5,194 nt of DNA from Chitinophagaceae bacterium (GTDB lineage: Bacteria; Bacteroidota; Bacteroidia; Chitinophagales; Chitinophagaceae), in the NCBI GenBank assembly GCA_017882205.1, contig JADGPY010000267.1:1-5194 (forward strand), read 5' to 3'. The notes below the pieces were generated by a model. That model saw only the letters and a list, made by a program, of their open reading frames with translations, had not been told where the DNA came from and did not search any database. Shown piece after piece: positions 1 to 5,194 of the stretch. The translations under genes were made by a program, and so were the position numbers. How positions within the stretch are numbered: position 1 is the first letter of the stretch; every line of letters starts with the position of its first letter.

Positions 1-509
1 ACAATGGAGGACCTGGTCGTGTGTATAGTGCAATAAGGCAAAGTGGCTCAAGAAATTTTTGGGTACTCCAATATTATCTTCCAACAGAATCAAGGAACCA
101 TGTAAAAAAATTCATTGCAACTCACTACATCATGGAAGCTGGCGATGATGCAGTCGGCGGTATGGAAGGTGTTGCAAGTGATTTTAAAGAAGGTGGAATT
201 ATCCCAAAAACAAATTTATCTGAGAACGATCTGAATACAACCGAAACATTGAATATATCAGGTAAATACAATTCGGTCATCCTCGTAAAAAATCTTGTTT
301 TTGATATCAATGAATTCAATCGCTTAAATCCCGGGTTTGACGCAATGATGGCATCAGGCGAATCCTATGATCTCAGACTGCCTACAAATAAAATGGATGT
401 CTTTATTACAAATAAATATCCTATACTGAATGAATGCGTACAGGTTTTATTGAATGTTGATATGCCTGTAAAGACTACCTACACACCACAACATTCAAAG
501 AAAAAGTAA
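1..509 (+). CDS. Lytic murein transglycosylase (MltD/SLT type), C-terminal part, 5' end outside window
   Basis: The frame is open from the left edge to a TAA at 507-509, so this is the tail of a longer gene. A GTG at position 21 is in frame but is unlikely to be the start, because conserved sequence precedes it. The first visible residues, NGGPGRV (bases 3-23), preceded by a codon ending in AC that fits Tyr, match the AYNGGPG motif near the end of SLT-family lytic transglycosylase domains. The following stretch with FWVLQYYLP and HVKKFIATHYIME is typical of MltD-like enzymes. This family cleaves the MurNAc-GlcNAc bond of peptidoglycan in the periplasm and forms 1,6-anhydroMurNAc; the catalytic Glu would lie upstream and is not visible. 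After the domain, about 110 residues end in a lysine-rich tip; the part with FDINEFNRLNP and YDLRLP resembles a degenerate LysM-like wall-binding module (inference). The gene converges on the neighbouring minus-strand gene. Confidence 0.85.
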   Translation, partial: NGGPGRVYSAIRQSGSRNFWVLQYYLPTESRNHVKKFIATHYIMEAGDDAVGGMEGVASDFKEGGIIPKTNLSENDLNTTETLNISGKYNSVILVKNLVFDINEFNRLNPGFDAMMASGESYDLRLPTNKMDVFITNKYPILNECVQVLLNVDMPVKTTYTPQHSKKK

Positions 510-515
510 ATTCTG

Positions 516-529
516 TCTTCGCTCGAAGA
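516..529. other. Small perfect inverted repeat between convergent genes
   Basis: TCTTC at 516-520 pairs with GAAGA at 525-529, and G521 can pair with C524. The hairpin lies just after the stop codon of the plus-strand gene, between two convergent genes. No clear T-run follows on either strand, so it is a poor intrinsic terminator. It could be a weak bidirectional terminator or a worn relic of the repeat family seen at 2490-2555, since the minus strand shares GCGAAG and ACAG with it. Confidence 0.25.
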
Positions 530-576
530 ATAGTTATTCCAGCACTTTACCCCTACACCGAGAATGCACTAACTTA

Positions 577-1002
577 TTAAAAATCATCATCCTCATCATC
601 TCCTCCTCCACTACCATCATTAAACAGGTCAAGTTCTTTGAAATCATCATCCAGGTCAAAGTCATCATCAGGCTTACCTTTTTTGGCGGGAGATTTTTTT
701 GTCTTTGATTTAGGAATGTCAAACTCCTCAAAATCAGGATCGTAATCCTCATCATCAGTCTTTTCCCATTCATCCTCAACCTCAACATCATCTTCAATAT
801 CATCCTCATCGTCCTCATCGCTTTTGCTTTTCCTGGTAGCACCAGCTTTACCTTTCTTTGCAGGCTTTACATCCTCCAGGTCTTCATCCTCCAAATCATC
901 ATCAACAACAGATTTGGTTGCTTTTTTTGCCGGCGTAATATCATCATCAGCATTTATTTTTTTCCCAGGAATCTTTTTTTCTTTGTCAGATTTAGATTTC
1001 AT
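577..1002 (-). CDS. Hypothetical highly acidic, lysine-rich low-complexity protein with three PAKK motifs
   Basis: The product is 141 residues; I do not recognise a named family. By my count Asp plus Glu make up about 54 residues and Lys plus Arg about 26, giving a strongly negative net charge near -28. Basic blocks containing PAKK (TPAKKATK, KPAKKGKA, SPAKKGKP) alternate with acidic blocks of D/E runs. The C-terminus is a glycine-rich linker followed by DDEDDDF. There is no signal peptide, membrane segment or cysteine, so a cytoplasmic, largely disordered protein is likely (inference). PAKK repeats occur in histone-H1-like DNA-binding tails, while the acidic blocks could bind cations or basic proteins; neither role is shown. 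The ATG at 1000-1002 is the only reasonable start, and no Shine-Dalgarno sequence precedes it. The gene follows purA by 106 bases on the same strand. The long open frame across biased sequence and the coherent block layout favour a real gene, but composition alone can keep a frame open. Confidence 0.7.
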   Translation of the reverse strand: MKSKSDKEKKIPGKKINADDDITPAKKATKSVVDDDLEDEDLEDVKPAKKGKAGATRKSKSDEDDEDDIEDDVEVEDEWEKTDDEDYDPDFEEFDIPKSKTKKSPAKKGKPDDDFDLDDDFKELDLFNDGSGGGDDEDDDF

Positions 1003-1108
1003 ATACTAGAATGATTATTCATGTAAAATTTCTACGAGTTTTTCAATTGACCAAAAAAATTTTTAGATTTTCTTTTATATCCAATCCAGTATCCCGGTTA
1101 TTCCGCAA

Positions 1109-2374
1109 TCATAATGCCACAATGATTTGTTCACTTCCTGGTCCATTAGAAATAAATTTTACAGCTATGTTTAATGTTGTATCAAGGTAATTAATATAAC
1201 TCTTCATTTTTTCTGGTAGATCATTAAATGATTTAATACCGGTAATATCCGTTTTCCAACCTTCAAAATTTTTGTATTGGGGATGAATATTCATCCGAAG
1301 CATTTGGTATGGTATTTCAGTCGTTTCCTTGCCGTTAATCAGATATTTGTCGCATACCTGCAGATTCTCCAATGAATCAAGTACATCTGCTTTGGTCATA
1401 ACCAATTGGGTTACTCCATTGATCATACAGGCAAATCTCAGTGCAACAAGATCGATCCATCCACATCTTCTCGGTCTGCCAGTAGTACTTCCGAATTCAT
1501 TGCCTGTATGACGTATAAGTTCGCCAGTCTCGTCATTCAGCTCAGTTGGGAAGGGGCCGCTGCCAACACGTGTACAGTAAGCTTTAGTGACCCCTAATAC
1601 CTCGCGAATCTTTTGAGGTGCAATTCCAAGGCCTGAACATACCCCTGCTGATATGGTATTCGAAGATGTTACAAATGGAAATGTGCCGAAATCCACATCG
1701 AGCATACTACCTTGGGCCCCTTCAGCAAGAACCTTTTTGCCTTGTTGTATTTTTTCATTTATGAAGTATTCCCCGTTTACGATCTGGAGCTCCCTCAAAA
1801 ATTCGAGTGCGCCAAAGAATTCCTCTTCCCAGGTTGAAATATCCTCGGTAAAAGAAAAATTATCTAATAACTTCTGATGTTTCAGCCTCAGCTTAATATA
1901 TTGGGTTGTAAAACTTTTATCCAGGATGTCTCCCACCCGTATACCATTACGGCCCGTTTTATCCATGTATGCCGGACTAATTCCTTTTAAGGTAGAGCCT
2001 ATTTTTTCATTTCCTTTAGAAGTTTCGCTGGCTTTATCAATCGCCCGGTGTGTGGGCAGGATAAGGTGTGCACGCTGGCTAATGAATAATGTTTTCCTGT
2101 AATCAACCCCCATAGCAGCTACTGAATCACATTCCCGTTTTAAAGTTATGGGATCAAGCACTACTCCATTCCCTATGAGGTTAATTTTATTTTCATGAAA
2201 GATGCCTGAAGGAATTTGGTGAAGTACAATTTTTTTTCCATTGATATACAATGTATGACCTGCGTTAGGACCGCCCTGGAAGCGGGCTACAACATCATAT
2301 CCGGGAGCAAAATAGTCCACAATCTTTCCCTTTCCTTCATCGCCAAACTGCAAGCCCAGAATTACATCTACCAT
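1109..2374 (-). CDS. purA: Adenylosuccinate synthetase PurA
   Basis: The enzyme joins IMP and aspartate with GTP hydrolysis to form adenylosuccinate, the first committed step from IMP to AMP, in the cytoplasm. The 421-residue product is full length for the family (about 420-430). The N-terminal GTP/IMP loop GDEGKGK is at residues 11-17, with Asp12 in the catalytic-base position. GGPNAGHT at 34-41 supplies the catalytic His40. The IMP-binding segment STLKGISPAY at 127-136 leads to Arg142. Later segments are EGAQGSMLDVDFGT, RVGSGPFPTE, GNEFGSTTGRPRRCGW and the TKADVLD guanine-binding motif (TKxD). Two signature positions differ from the usual form: Phe10 where QWGDEGKG normally has Trp, and Ser133 where GIGPxY normally has Gly. 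The ATG at 2372-2374 gives the expected N-terminus, MVDVILGLQ; there is no Shine-Dalgarno sequence. The gene is separated from clpX by 183 bases holding a repeat and a putative promoter, so it probably has its own transcript. Confidence 0.97.
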   Translation of the reverse strand: MVDVILGLQFGDEGKGKIVDYFAPGYDVVARFQGGPNAGHTLYINGKKIVLHQIPSGIFHENKINLIGNGVVLDPITLKRECDSVAAMGVDYRKTLFISQRAHLILPTHRAIDKASETSKGNEKIGSTLKGISPAYMDKTGRNGIRVGDILDKSFTTQYIKLRLKHQKLLDNFSFTEDISTWEEEFFGALEFLRELQIVNGEYFINEKIQQGKKVLAEGAQGSMLDVDFGTFPFVTSSNTISAGVCSGLGIAPQKIREVLGVTKAYCTRVGSGPFPTELNDETGELIRHTGNEFGSTTGRPRRCGWIDLVALRFACMINGVTQLVMTKADVLDSLENLQVCDKYLINGKETTEIPYQMLRMNIHPQYKNFEGWKTDITGIKSFNDLPEKMKSYINYLDTTLNIAVKFISNGPGSEQIIVAL

Positions 2375-2419
2375 GATTGATTATTATTGTGATATTGAAG
2401 TCCTATGTCAGGAATTCAT

Positions 2420-2444
2420 CAAAAATAAATTGAAATAAAACAAA
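2420..2444 (-). promoter_or_regulatory. Putative Bacteroidota-type promoter for purA
   Basis: On the minus strand TATTTTTG (plus-strand 2420-2427) matches the Bacteroidota -7 consensus TAnnTTTG. A TTTG (2441-2444) lies upstream as a possible -33 element, but the spacer is only 13 bases where about 19 is expected, so only the -7 match carries weight. Transcription would begin roughly 40 bases before the purA ATG. Confidence 0.35.
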
Positions 2445-2489
2445 TGGAGATGTTATTTCTATTTTGTTTGAAAATAGTTGAAAAGAAAC

Positions 2490-2555
2490 TGTCTCGCTTC
2501 GCCCGACTGGGGCTTTCTCGGAAGGATTCTAATCCCAGGGCTTTAGCCTTGGGAT
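2490..2555. repeat. REP-like palindromic intergenic element
   Basis: The segment directly after the clpX stop contains an almost perfect hairpin: the 11-base arms 2532-2542 and 2545-2555 (core CCCAGGGCT and AGCCTTGGG) pair except for one position, which is a G-U wobble when read on the plus strand. A second, short hairpin follows at 2501-2513 (GCCC/GGGC, 5-base loop), flanked by CTCGCTTC. This GC-rich, doubly palindromic block differs from the AT-rich flanks. Its form resembles REP/RAYT-type intergenic repeats of Bacteroidota, built around GGCTTTAGCC-like cores. No U-tract follows the large hairpin on the minus strand, so it is not a canonical intrinsic terminator, though it could shield the clpX mRNA 3' end. 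Multiplicity in the genome cannot be seen from a single copy. Confidence 0.5.
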
Positions 2556-2557
2556 AA

Positions 2558-3796
2558 CTACGCTACTTTTAGCATACTGAGTTTGCTCACATTGAATTTG
2601 CGAGTTGCATATTCCATGGTAAGATGAAAGCTTTTGACTTTTTGAGAAGGGAGTTCGTACATAGCATCGGTGAGTATGCTTTCGCAAATGCTCCTCAGAC
2701 CACGGGCACCAAGTTTATACTCCAAAGCTTTTTCGACCATGAAGTTGTACACTTCAGGATCAATGAGCAGTTCAATGGATTCAATTTCAAATAATTTGAT
2801 GTATTGTTTGATGAGGGAATTTTTTGGATCTGTAAGAATACTTCTCAAGGTTGCGCTATCCAGTGGGTTTAGAAAAGTAACCACAGGCAATCTTCCCAAT
2901 AATTCAGGAATAAGTCCAAATGCTTTTAAATCCTGTGCATTTACAAACTGCAATAAATTCTTGCGTTGGTATTCCTGTTCATTTTTATTAACATTAAACC
3001 CTATTGCATTAGTATTGATACGTCGTCCAATCAGGCGGTCTACACCGTCAAAAGCTCCTCCACATATAAATAAAATATTGCTGGTATTTAATTTAATTAA
3101 TTTCTGTTCAGGATGCTTACGACCACCTTGTGGGGGTACCAGTACGTCAGTTCCTTCCAATAATTTAAGAAGACCTTGTTGTACACCCTCTCCACTCACG
3201 TCACGGGTAATGCTTGGATTATCACTTTTCCTTGCGATCTTATCTATTTCATCGATATAAACGATTCCGCGTTCTGCTGCAGAAACATCATAATTGCATA
3301 CCTGCAACAGCCTGCTTAAAATACTTTCTACATCCTCACCCACGTACCCTGCCTCAGTGAATACTGTTGCATCCACAATAGCAAATGGAACATTCAGCAC
3401 CCTGGCGATCGTTTTAGCCAACAAGGTTTTTCCAGTGCCAGTTTCACCAACCATTATTATGTTGCTTTTCTCTATCTCAACATCGTTATCAATTTTTTGA
3501 TTCATCCGCTTATAATGGTTGTAAACCGCCACTGCAAGTACTTTTTTAGCATCATCCTGCCCTATTACATATTCATCAAGGAACTTTTTGAGCTCCATAG
3601 GTTTTTTAACAGAAAGCTTATAGTTTGAGGGATGAGTTGTCTTATCAGGTTGAAGGATCATTTCCTGGCCAATGATCTCCTGGGCATGCTCTACACAATT
3701 TTCACATATATGTCCTTCCTGGCCAGCTATTAATATCTTCACCTCATCACGGCTTCTGCCGCAGAATGAACAGTGTAATGTTTGTTGTTTGGCCAT
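2558..3796 (-). CDS. clpX: ATP-dependent Clp protease ATP-binding subunit ClpX
   Basis: ClpX is a hexameric AAA+ unfoldase that recognises tagged or specific proteins, unfolds them and threads them into ClpP in the cytoplasm. The 412-residue protein has every hallmark. The N-terminal zinc-binding domain has Cys9, Cys12, Cys31 and Cys34. Walker A is GETGTGKT (117-124), the pore-1 loop is GYVGED (150-155), Walker B is IVYIDEID (178-185), and the pore-2 region is SITRDVSGEG (195-204). The RKH pore-entry loop is at 226-228 and the ClpP-docking IGF loop at 265-267. The GRLPVV arginine (Arg302) and the sensor-2 GARGLR (363-368) complete the set. The intact IGF loop shows that it should work with ClpP, encoded just upstream by two clpP genes. 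Walker A has Glu118 where many ClpX proteins have Pro. The start ATG at 3794-3796 places the zinc finger correctly; the leader is AT-rich without a Shine-Dalgarno sequence. A terminator and promoter-like sequence separate it from clpP2. Confidence 0.98.
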   Translation of the reverse strand: MAKQQTLHCSFCGRSRDEVKILIAGQEGHICENCVEHAQEIIGQEMILQPDKTTHPSNYKLSVKKPMELKKFLDEYVIGQDDAKKVLAVAVYNHYKRMNQKIDNDVEIEKSNIIMVGETGTGKTLLAKTIARVLNVPFAIVDATVFTEAGYVGEDVESILSRLLQVCNYDVSAAERGIVYIDEIDKIARKSDNPSITRDVSGEGVQQGLLKLLEGTDVLVPPQGGRKHPEQKLIKLNTSNILFICGGAFDGVDRLIGRRINTNAIGFNVNKNEQEYQRKNLLQFVNAQDLKAFGLIPELLGRLPVVTFLNPLDSATLRSILTDPKNSLIKQYIKLFEIESIELLIDPEVYNFMVEKALEYKLGARGLRSICESILTDAMYELPSQKVKSFHLTMEYATRKFNVSKLSMLKVA

Positions 3797-3821
3797 TTTA
3801 TTCTATTTATGAATAGCACTC

Positions 3822-3849
3822 TTTGCAAAAATAGGAATTTGCAAAGATA
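3822..3849 (-). promoter_or_regulatory. Putative clpX promoter with duplicated TTTGCAAA motif
   Basis: Two 12-base direct repeats, TTTGCAAAAATA (3822-3833) and TTTGCAAAGATA (3838-3849), differ at one position and each contains the palindrome TTTGCAAA. Read on the minus strand they give TATTTTTGC and TATCTTTGC, both fitting the Bacteroidota -7 consensus TAnnTTTG. They lie 26 to 53 bases before the clpX ATG. No good -33 TTG is found at the standard distance. The 16-base centre-to-centre spacing could mean two alternative start sites or a paired operator; which of these is not decided by the sequence. Confidence 0.45.
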
Positions 3850-3872
3850 AAAAAACCGCTCAATTCAGCGGT
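3849..3872 (-). terminator. Intrinsic terminator after clpP2
   Basis: On the minus strand ACCGCT, loop GAATTG and AGCGGT form a perfect 6-bp GC-rich stem (plus-strand 3855-3860 with 3867-3872), followed at once by a run of T (the A-run at 3849-3855 on the plus strand). This is a classic Rho-independent form. It lies 37 bases beyond the clpP2 stop codon and 53 bases before clpX, so it should end or attenuate the clpP transcript before clpX. Confidence 0.8.
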
Positions 3873-3908
3873 GTTAAATATGACAATAAAGTTACGAAAT
3901 TTGTTGCA

Positions 3909-4538
3909 TTAAAACTTATCCATTATACCATCAACTATGCCATAAGCAATGCTTTCATTGGCATCCATCCAGTAGTCCCGATCAAAATCCTCCATTACCT
4001 TATCGTAGGTTTGGCCGCAATTTTCAGCAAGTATTTTCGCTCCCAACTGTTTTGCCTTCAATATTTGTACTGCAATGATCTCAAGATCAGCACTGGTTCC
4101 TTGTCCGCCGCCACTTGGCTGGTGGATCATTACTTCCCCGTGATGGTAAATAAATCTTTTCCCTTTTTCTCCCCCACTCAGCAAAATGCTCCCCATACTG
4201 GCAGCCATTCCCATGCAAACTGTGCTTACAGGTGAAGAGATCATATTCATAGTGTCATAGATCACCATACCGCTTGTGACACTTCCTCCCGGGCTATTAA
4301 TATAAAAGGTGATCTCTTTTCCGGGATCTGTTGATTCCAGGTACAATAGACGATTTGTAATGTCTTTTGCACTTTTATCGTCAACAACTCCCCATAAAAA
4401 CACCTTGCGCTGCTCAATGAATTTTTTATCAAACATCACTCCCCCCATCATTTTCTCCATGGGATTTTCCGGAATTTCTTTGGTTGGTTCATCCTCATCC
4501 TCAAAACGGAACGGCATTTTATGATTATAGTGGATCAT
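3909..4538 (-). CDS. clpP: ATP-dependent Clp protease proteolytic subunit ClpP, second paralog
   Basis: This serine peptidase forms the barrel that degrades proteins unfolded by ClpX or another Clp ATPase. The 209-residue product carries the triad Ser114 (GMAASM), His139 (MIHQPS) and Asp188 (DRDYW); the spacings of 25 and 49 residues equal those of E. coli ClpP (Ser97, His122, Asp171 in the literature). The oxyanion motif INSPGGS is at 80-86, and a glycine-rich handle loop follows His139. The N-terminus differs from classical ClpP: about 35 residues rich in acidic residues, Pro and Met (FEDEDE, MEKMMGG) precede the fold and may be a propeptide or a modified axial loop (inference). Two ATG starts are possible, at 4538 and 7 codons later at 4517; neither has a Shine-Dalgarno sequence. 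The gene begins 22 bases after the upstream clpP stop, so the two are almost certainly cotranscribed. A terminator follows. Confidence 0.95.
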   Translation of the reverse strand: MIHYNHKMPFRFEDEDEPTKEIPENPMEKMMGGVMFDKKFIEQRKVFLWGVVDDKSAKDITNRLLYLESTDPGKEITFYINSPGGSVTSGMVIYDTMNMISSPVSTVCMGMAASMGSILLSGGEKGKRFIYHHGEVMIHQPSGGGQGTSADLEIIAVQILKAKQLGAKILAENCGQTYDKVMEDFDRDYWMDANESIAYGIVDGIMDKF

Positions 4539-4560
4539 GCTAGATTAATAATTTAAATGT

Positions 4561-5194
4561 TTAGGCCTTTTTTTCTTTTCTTGAATTTATTAATAGTACC
4601 TCGTCAACAAGGCCGTAATCTTTGGCTTCCGGAGCAGTCATCCAGAAATCACGGTTACAATCTTTCGCAACCTTATCAATAGGCTGGCCAGTATGATAAG
4701 CTAAAACCTCATATAATTCGTGTTTTACTTTGCGAACCTCATTTACAGTGATCTCCACATCAGATGCCTGGCCCATTGCCCCCGCGCTTGGCTGATGCAT
4801 CATAATACGTGCGTGCTTTAAAGCTGTTCTTTTACCATGAGCGCCTGCTGCCATTAATACTGCGGCCATACTTGCTGCCATTCCAGTACAGATGGTAGCA
4901 ATATCGGGGGTAATAAATTGCATGGTATCATAGAGCCCAAGCCCTGCATACACACCACCTCCAGGAGAATTAATGTAAAGTTGCACATCCCTGGTCCGAT
5001 CAGTGCTTTCCAGAAATAATAACTGGGCAGTTATGATATTAGCAACCTCATCAGTTACCGGATAACCCAGAAAAATGATCCTGTCCATCATTAACCGGCT
5101 ATACACATCCATTACGGCGATGTTCATAGGACGTTCTTCAATAATGTTGGGGGTTAGGTTGGTTACATTATGATTGATGTAGCTATGAAGTGTA
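4561..5194 (-). CDS. clpP: ATP-dependent Clp protease proteolytic subunit ClpP, first paralog, start outside window
   Basis: This is a serine peptidase of the Clp complex. Numbered from the ATG at 5127, the triad is Ser86 (GMAASM), His111 (MMHQPS) and Asp160 (NRDFW), with the family spacings of 25 and 49 residues. INSPGGG is at 52-58, and YDTMQFI and GKRTALKHARIMMHQ follow as in typical ClpP. The tail is lysine-rich (RKEKKA). The ATG at 5127 is probably internal. The frame stays open for 22 more codons to the right edge with no ATG, GTG or TTG start, and those codons include NLTPNIIEERP, which fits the usual ClpP N-terminal segment (compare the P-x-V-I/I-I-E-x region before SRL). The true start is therefore upstream of the window, so the coding region is given to the edge as partial. 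It heads the pair clpP1-clpP2. In many bacteria trigger factor precedes clpP, but nothing upstream is visible here. Confidence 0.95.
   Translation of the reverse strand, partial: TLHSYINHNVTNLTPNIIEERPMNIAVMDVYSRLMMDRIIFLGYPVTDEVANIITAQLLFLESTDRTRDVQLYINSPGGGVYAGLGLYDTMQFITPDIATICTGMAASMAAVLMAAGAHGKRTALKHARIMMHQPSAGAMGQASDVEITVNEVRKVKHELYEVLAYHTGQPIDKVAKDCNRDFWMTAPEAKDYGLVDEVLLINSRKEKKA

Noticed and set aside
534..842. A 102-codon minus-strand frame rich in Met and Leu overlapping the acidic protein
   Set aside because: It is the shifted reading of GAT/GAA-rich codons (GATGAT read as ATG ATG), with no plausible domain; the acidic frame gives ordered blocks and a better start.
580..960. ATC/CTC-rich simple-sequence tract that might be a microsatellite
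   Set aside because: The periodicity is explained by Asp and Glu codons on the minus strand; there is no exact tandem unit.
1051..1064. A-run and T-run palindrome (AAAAATTTTT) after purA as a terminator
   Set aside because: It has only A-T pairs and no GC stem, and no loop; it would not form a stable intrinsic terminator. No convincing TAnnTTTG promoter was found in 1003-1108 either.
2532..2555. Intrinsic terminator for clpX
   Set aside because: The hairpin is strong but no T-run follows on the minus strand; a REP-like element fits better.
2670..3260. A 196-codon plus-strand open frame
   Set aside because: It is wholly antisense to clpX, which is conserved across this stretch; composition is Ser/Leu/Asn-rich as expected from a complement shadow.
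4539..4560. A separate promoter for the second clpP in the gap between the two clpP genes
   Set aside because: The gap is only 22 bases, AT-rich, with no TAnnTTTG match, so cotranscription is simpler.

Overview
The window looks like ordinary chromosomal DNA of a Bacteroidota bacterium, most likely near Chitinophagales/Chitinophagaceae. Three things point there: the flavour of the PurA, ClpX and ClpP proteins, start codons without Shine-Dalgarno sequences, and upstream elements that fit the Bacteroidota -7 consensus TAnnTTTG. The family assignment rests on remembered sequence style, not on a search.

Layout from left to right. Bases 1-509 (+) hold the C-terminal part of a lytic murein transglycosylase (MltD/SLT type) whose start lies outside the window. 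It converges on a minus-strand run of genes. Read in the direction of transcription (right to left), these are: a ClpP peptidase open at the right edge (4561-5194), a second ClpP paralog (3909-4538), an intrinsic terminator (3849-3872), clpX (2558-3796), a REP-like palindromic element (about 2490-2555), purA (1109-2374), and a small, extremely acidic, lysine-rich protein of unknown function (577-1002).

How the genes work together. ClpX is the AAA+ unfoldase that feeds substrates into the ClpP chamber. Two adjacent clpP genes, both with intact Ser-His-Asp triads, suggest that the peptidase may be a mixed ClpP1P2 particle. A strong terminator after the second clpP, and a -7-like element directly downstream of it, suggest that clpX is transcribed separately although it is a neighbour. 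PurA (AMP synthesis) and the acidic protein have no evident functional link to proteolysis.

The window is mostly housekeeping, and I do not see a new defence, mobile or biosynthetic system. The points most worth a second look are the acidic/PAKK protein, the terminator-promoter overlap with its TTTGCAAA repeats before clpX, the REP-like hairpin after clpX, and the clpP pair. No stretch longer than 300 bases lacks a gene; the largest gap (2375-2557) holds the REP-like element and a putative purA promoter.
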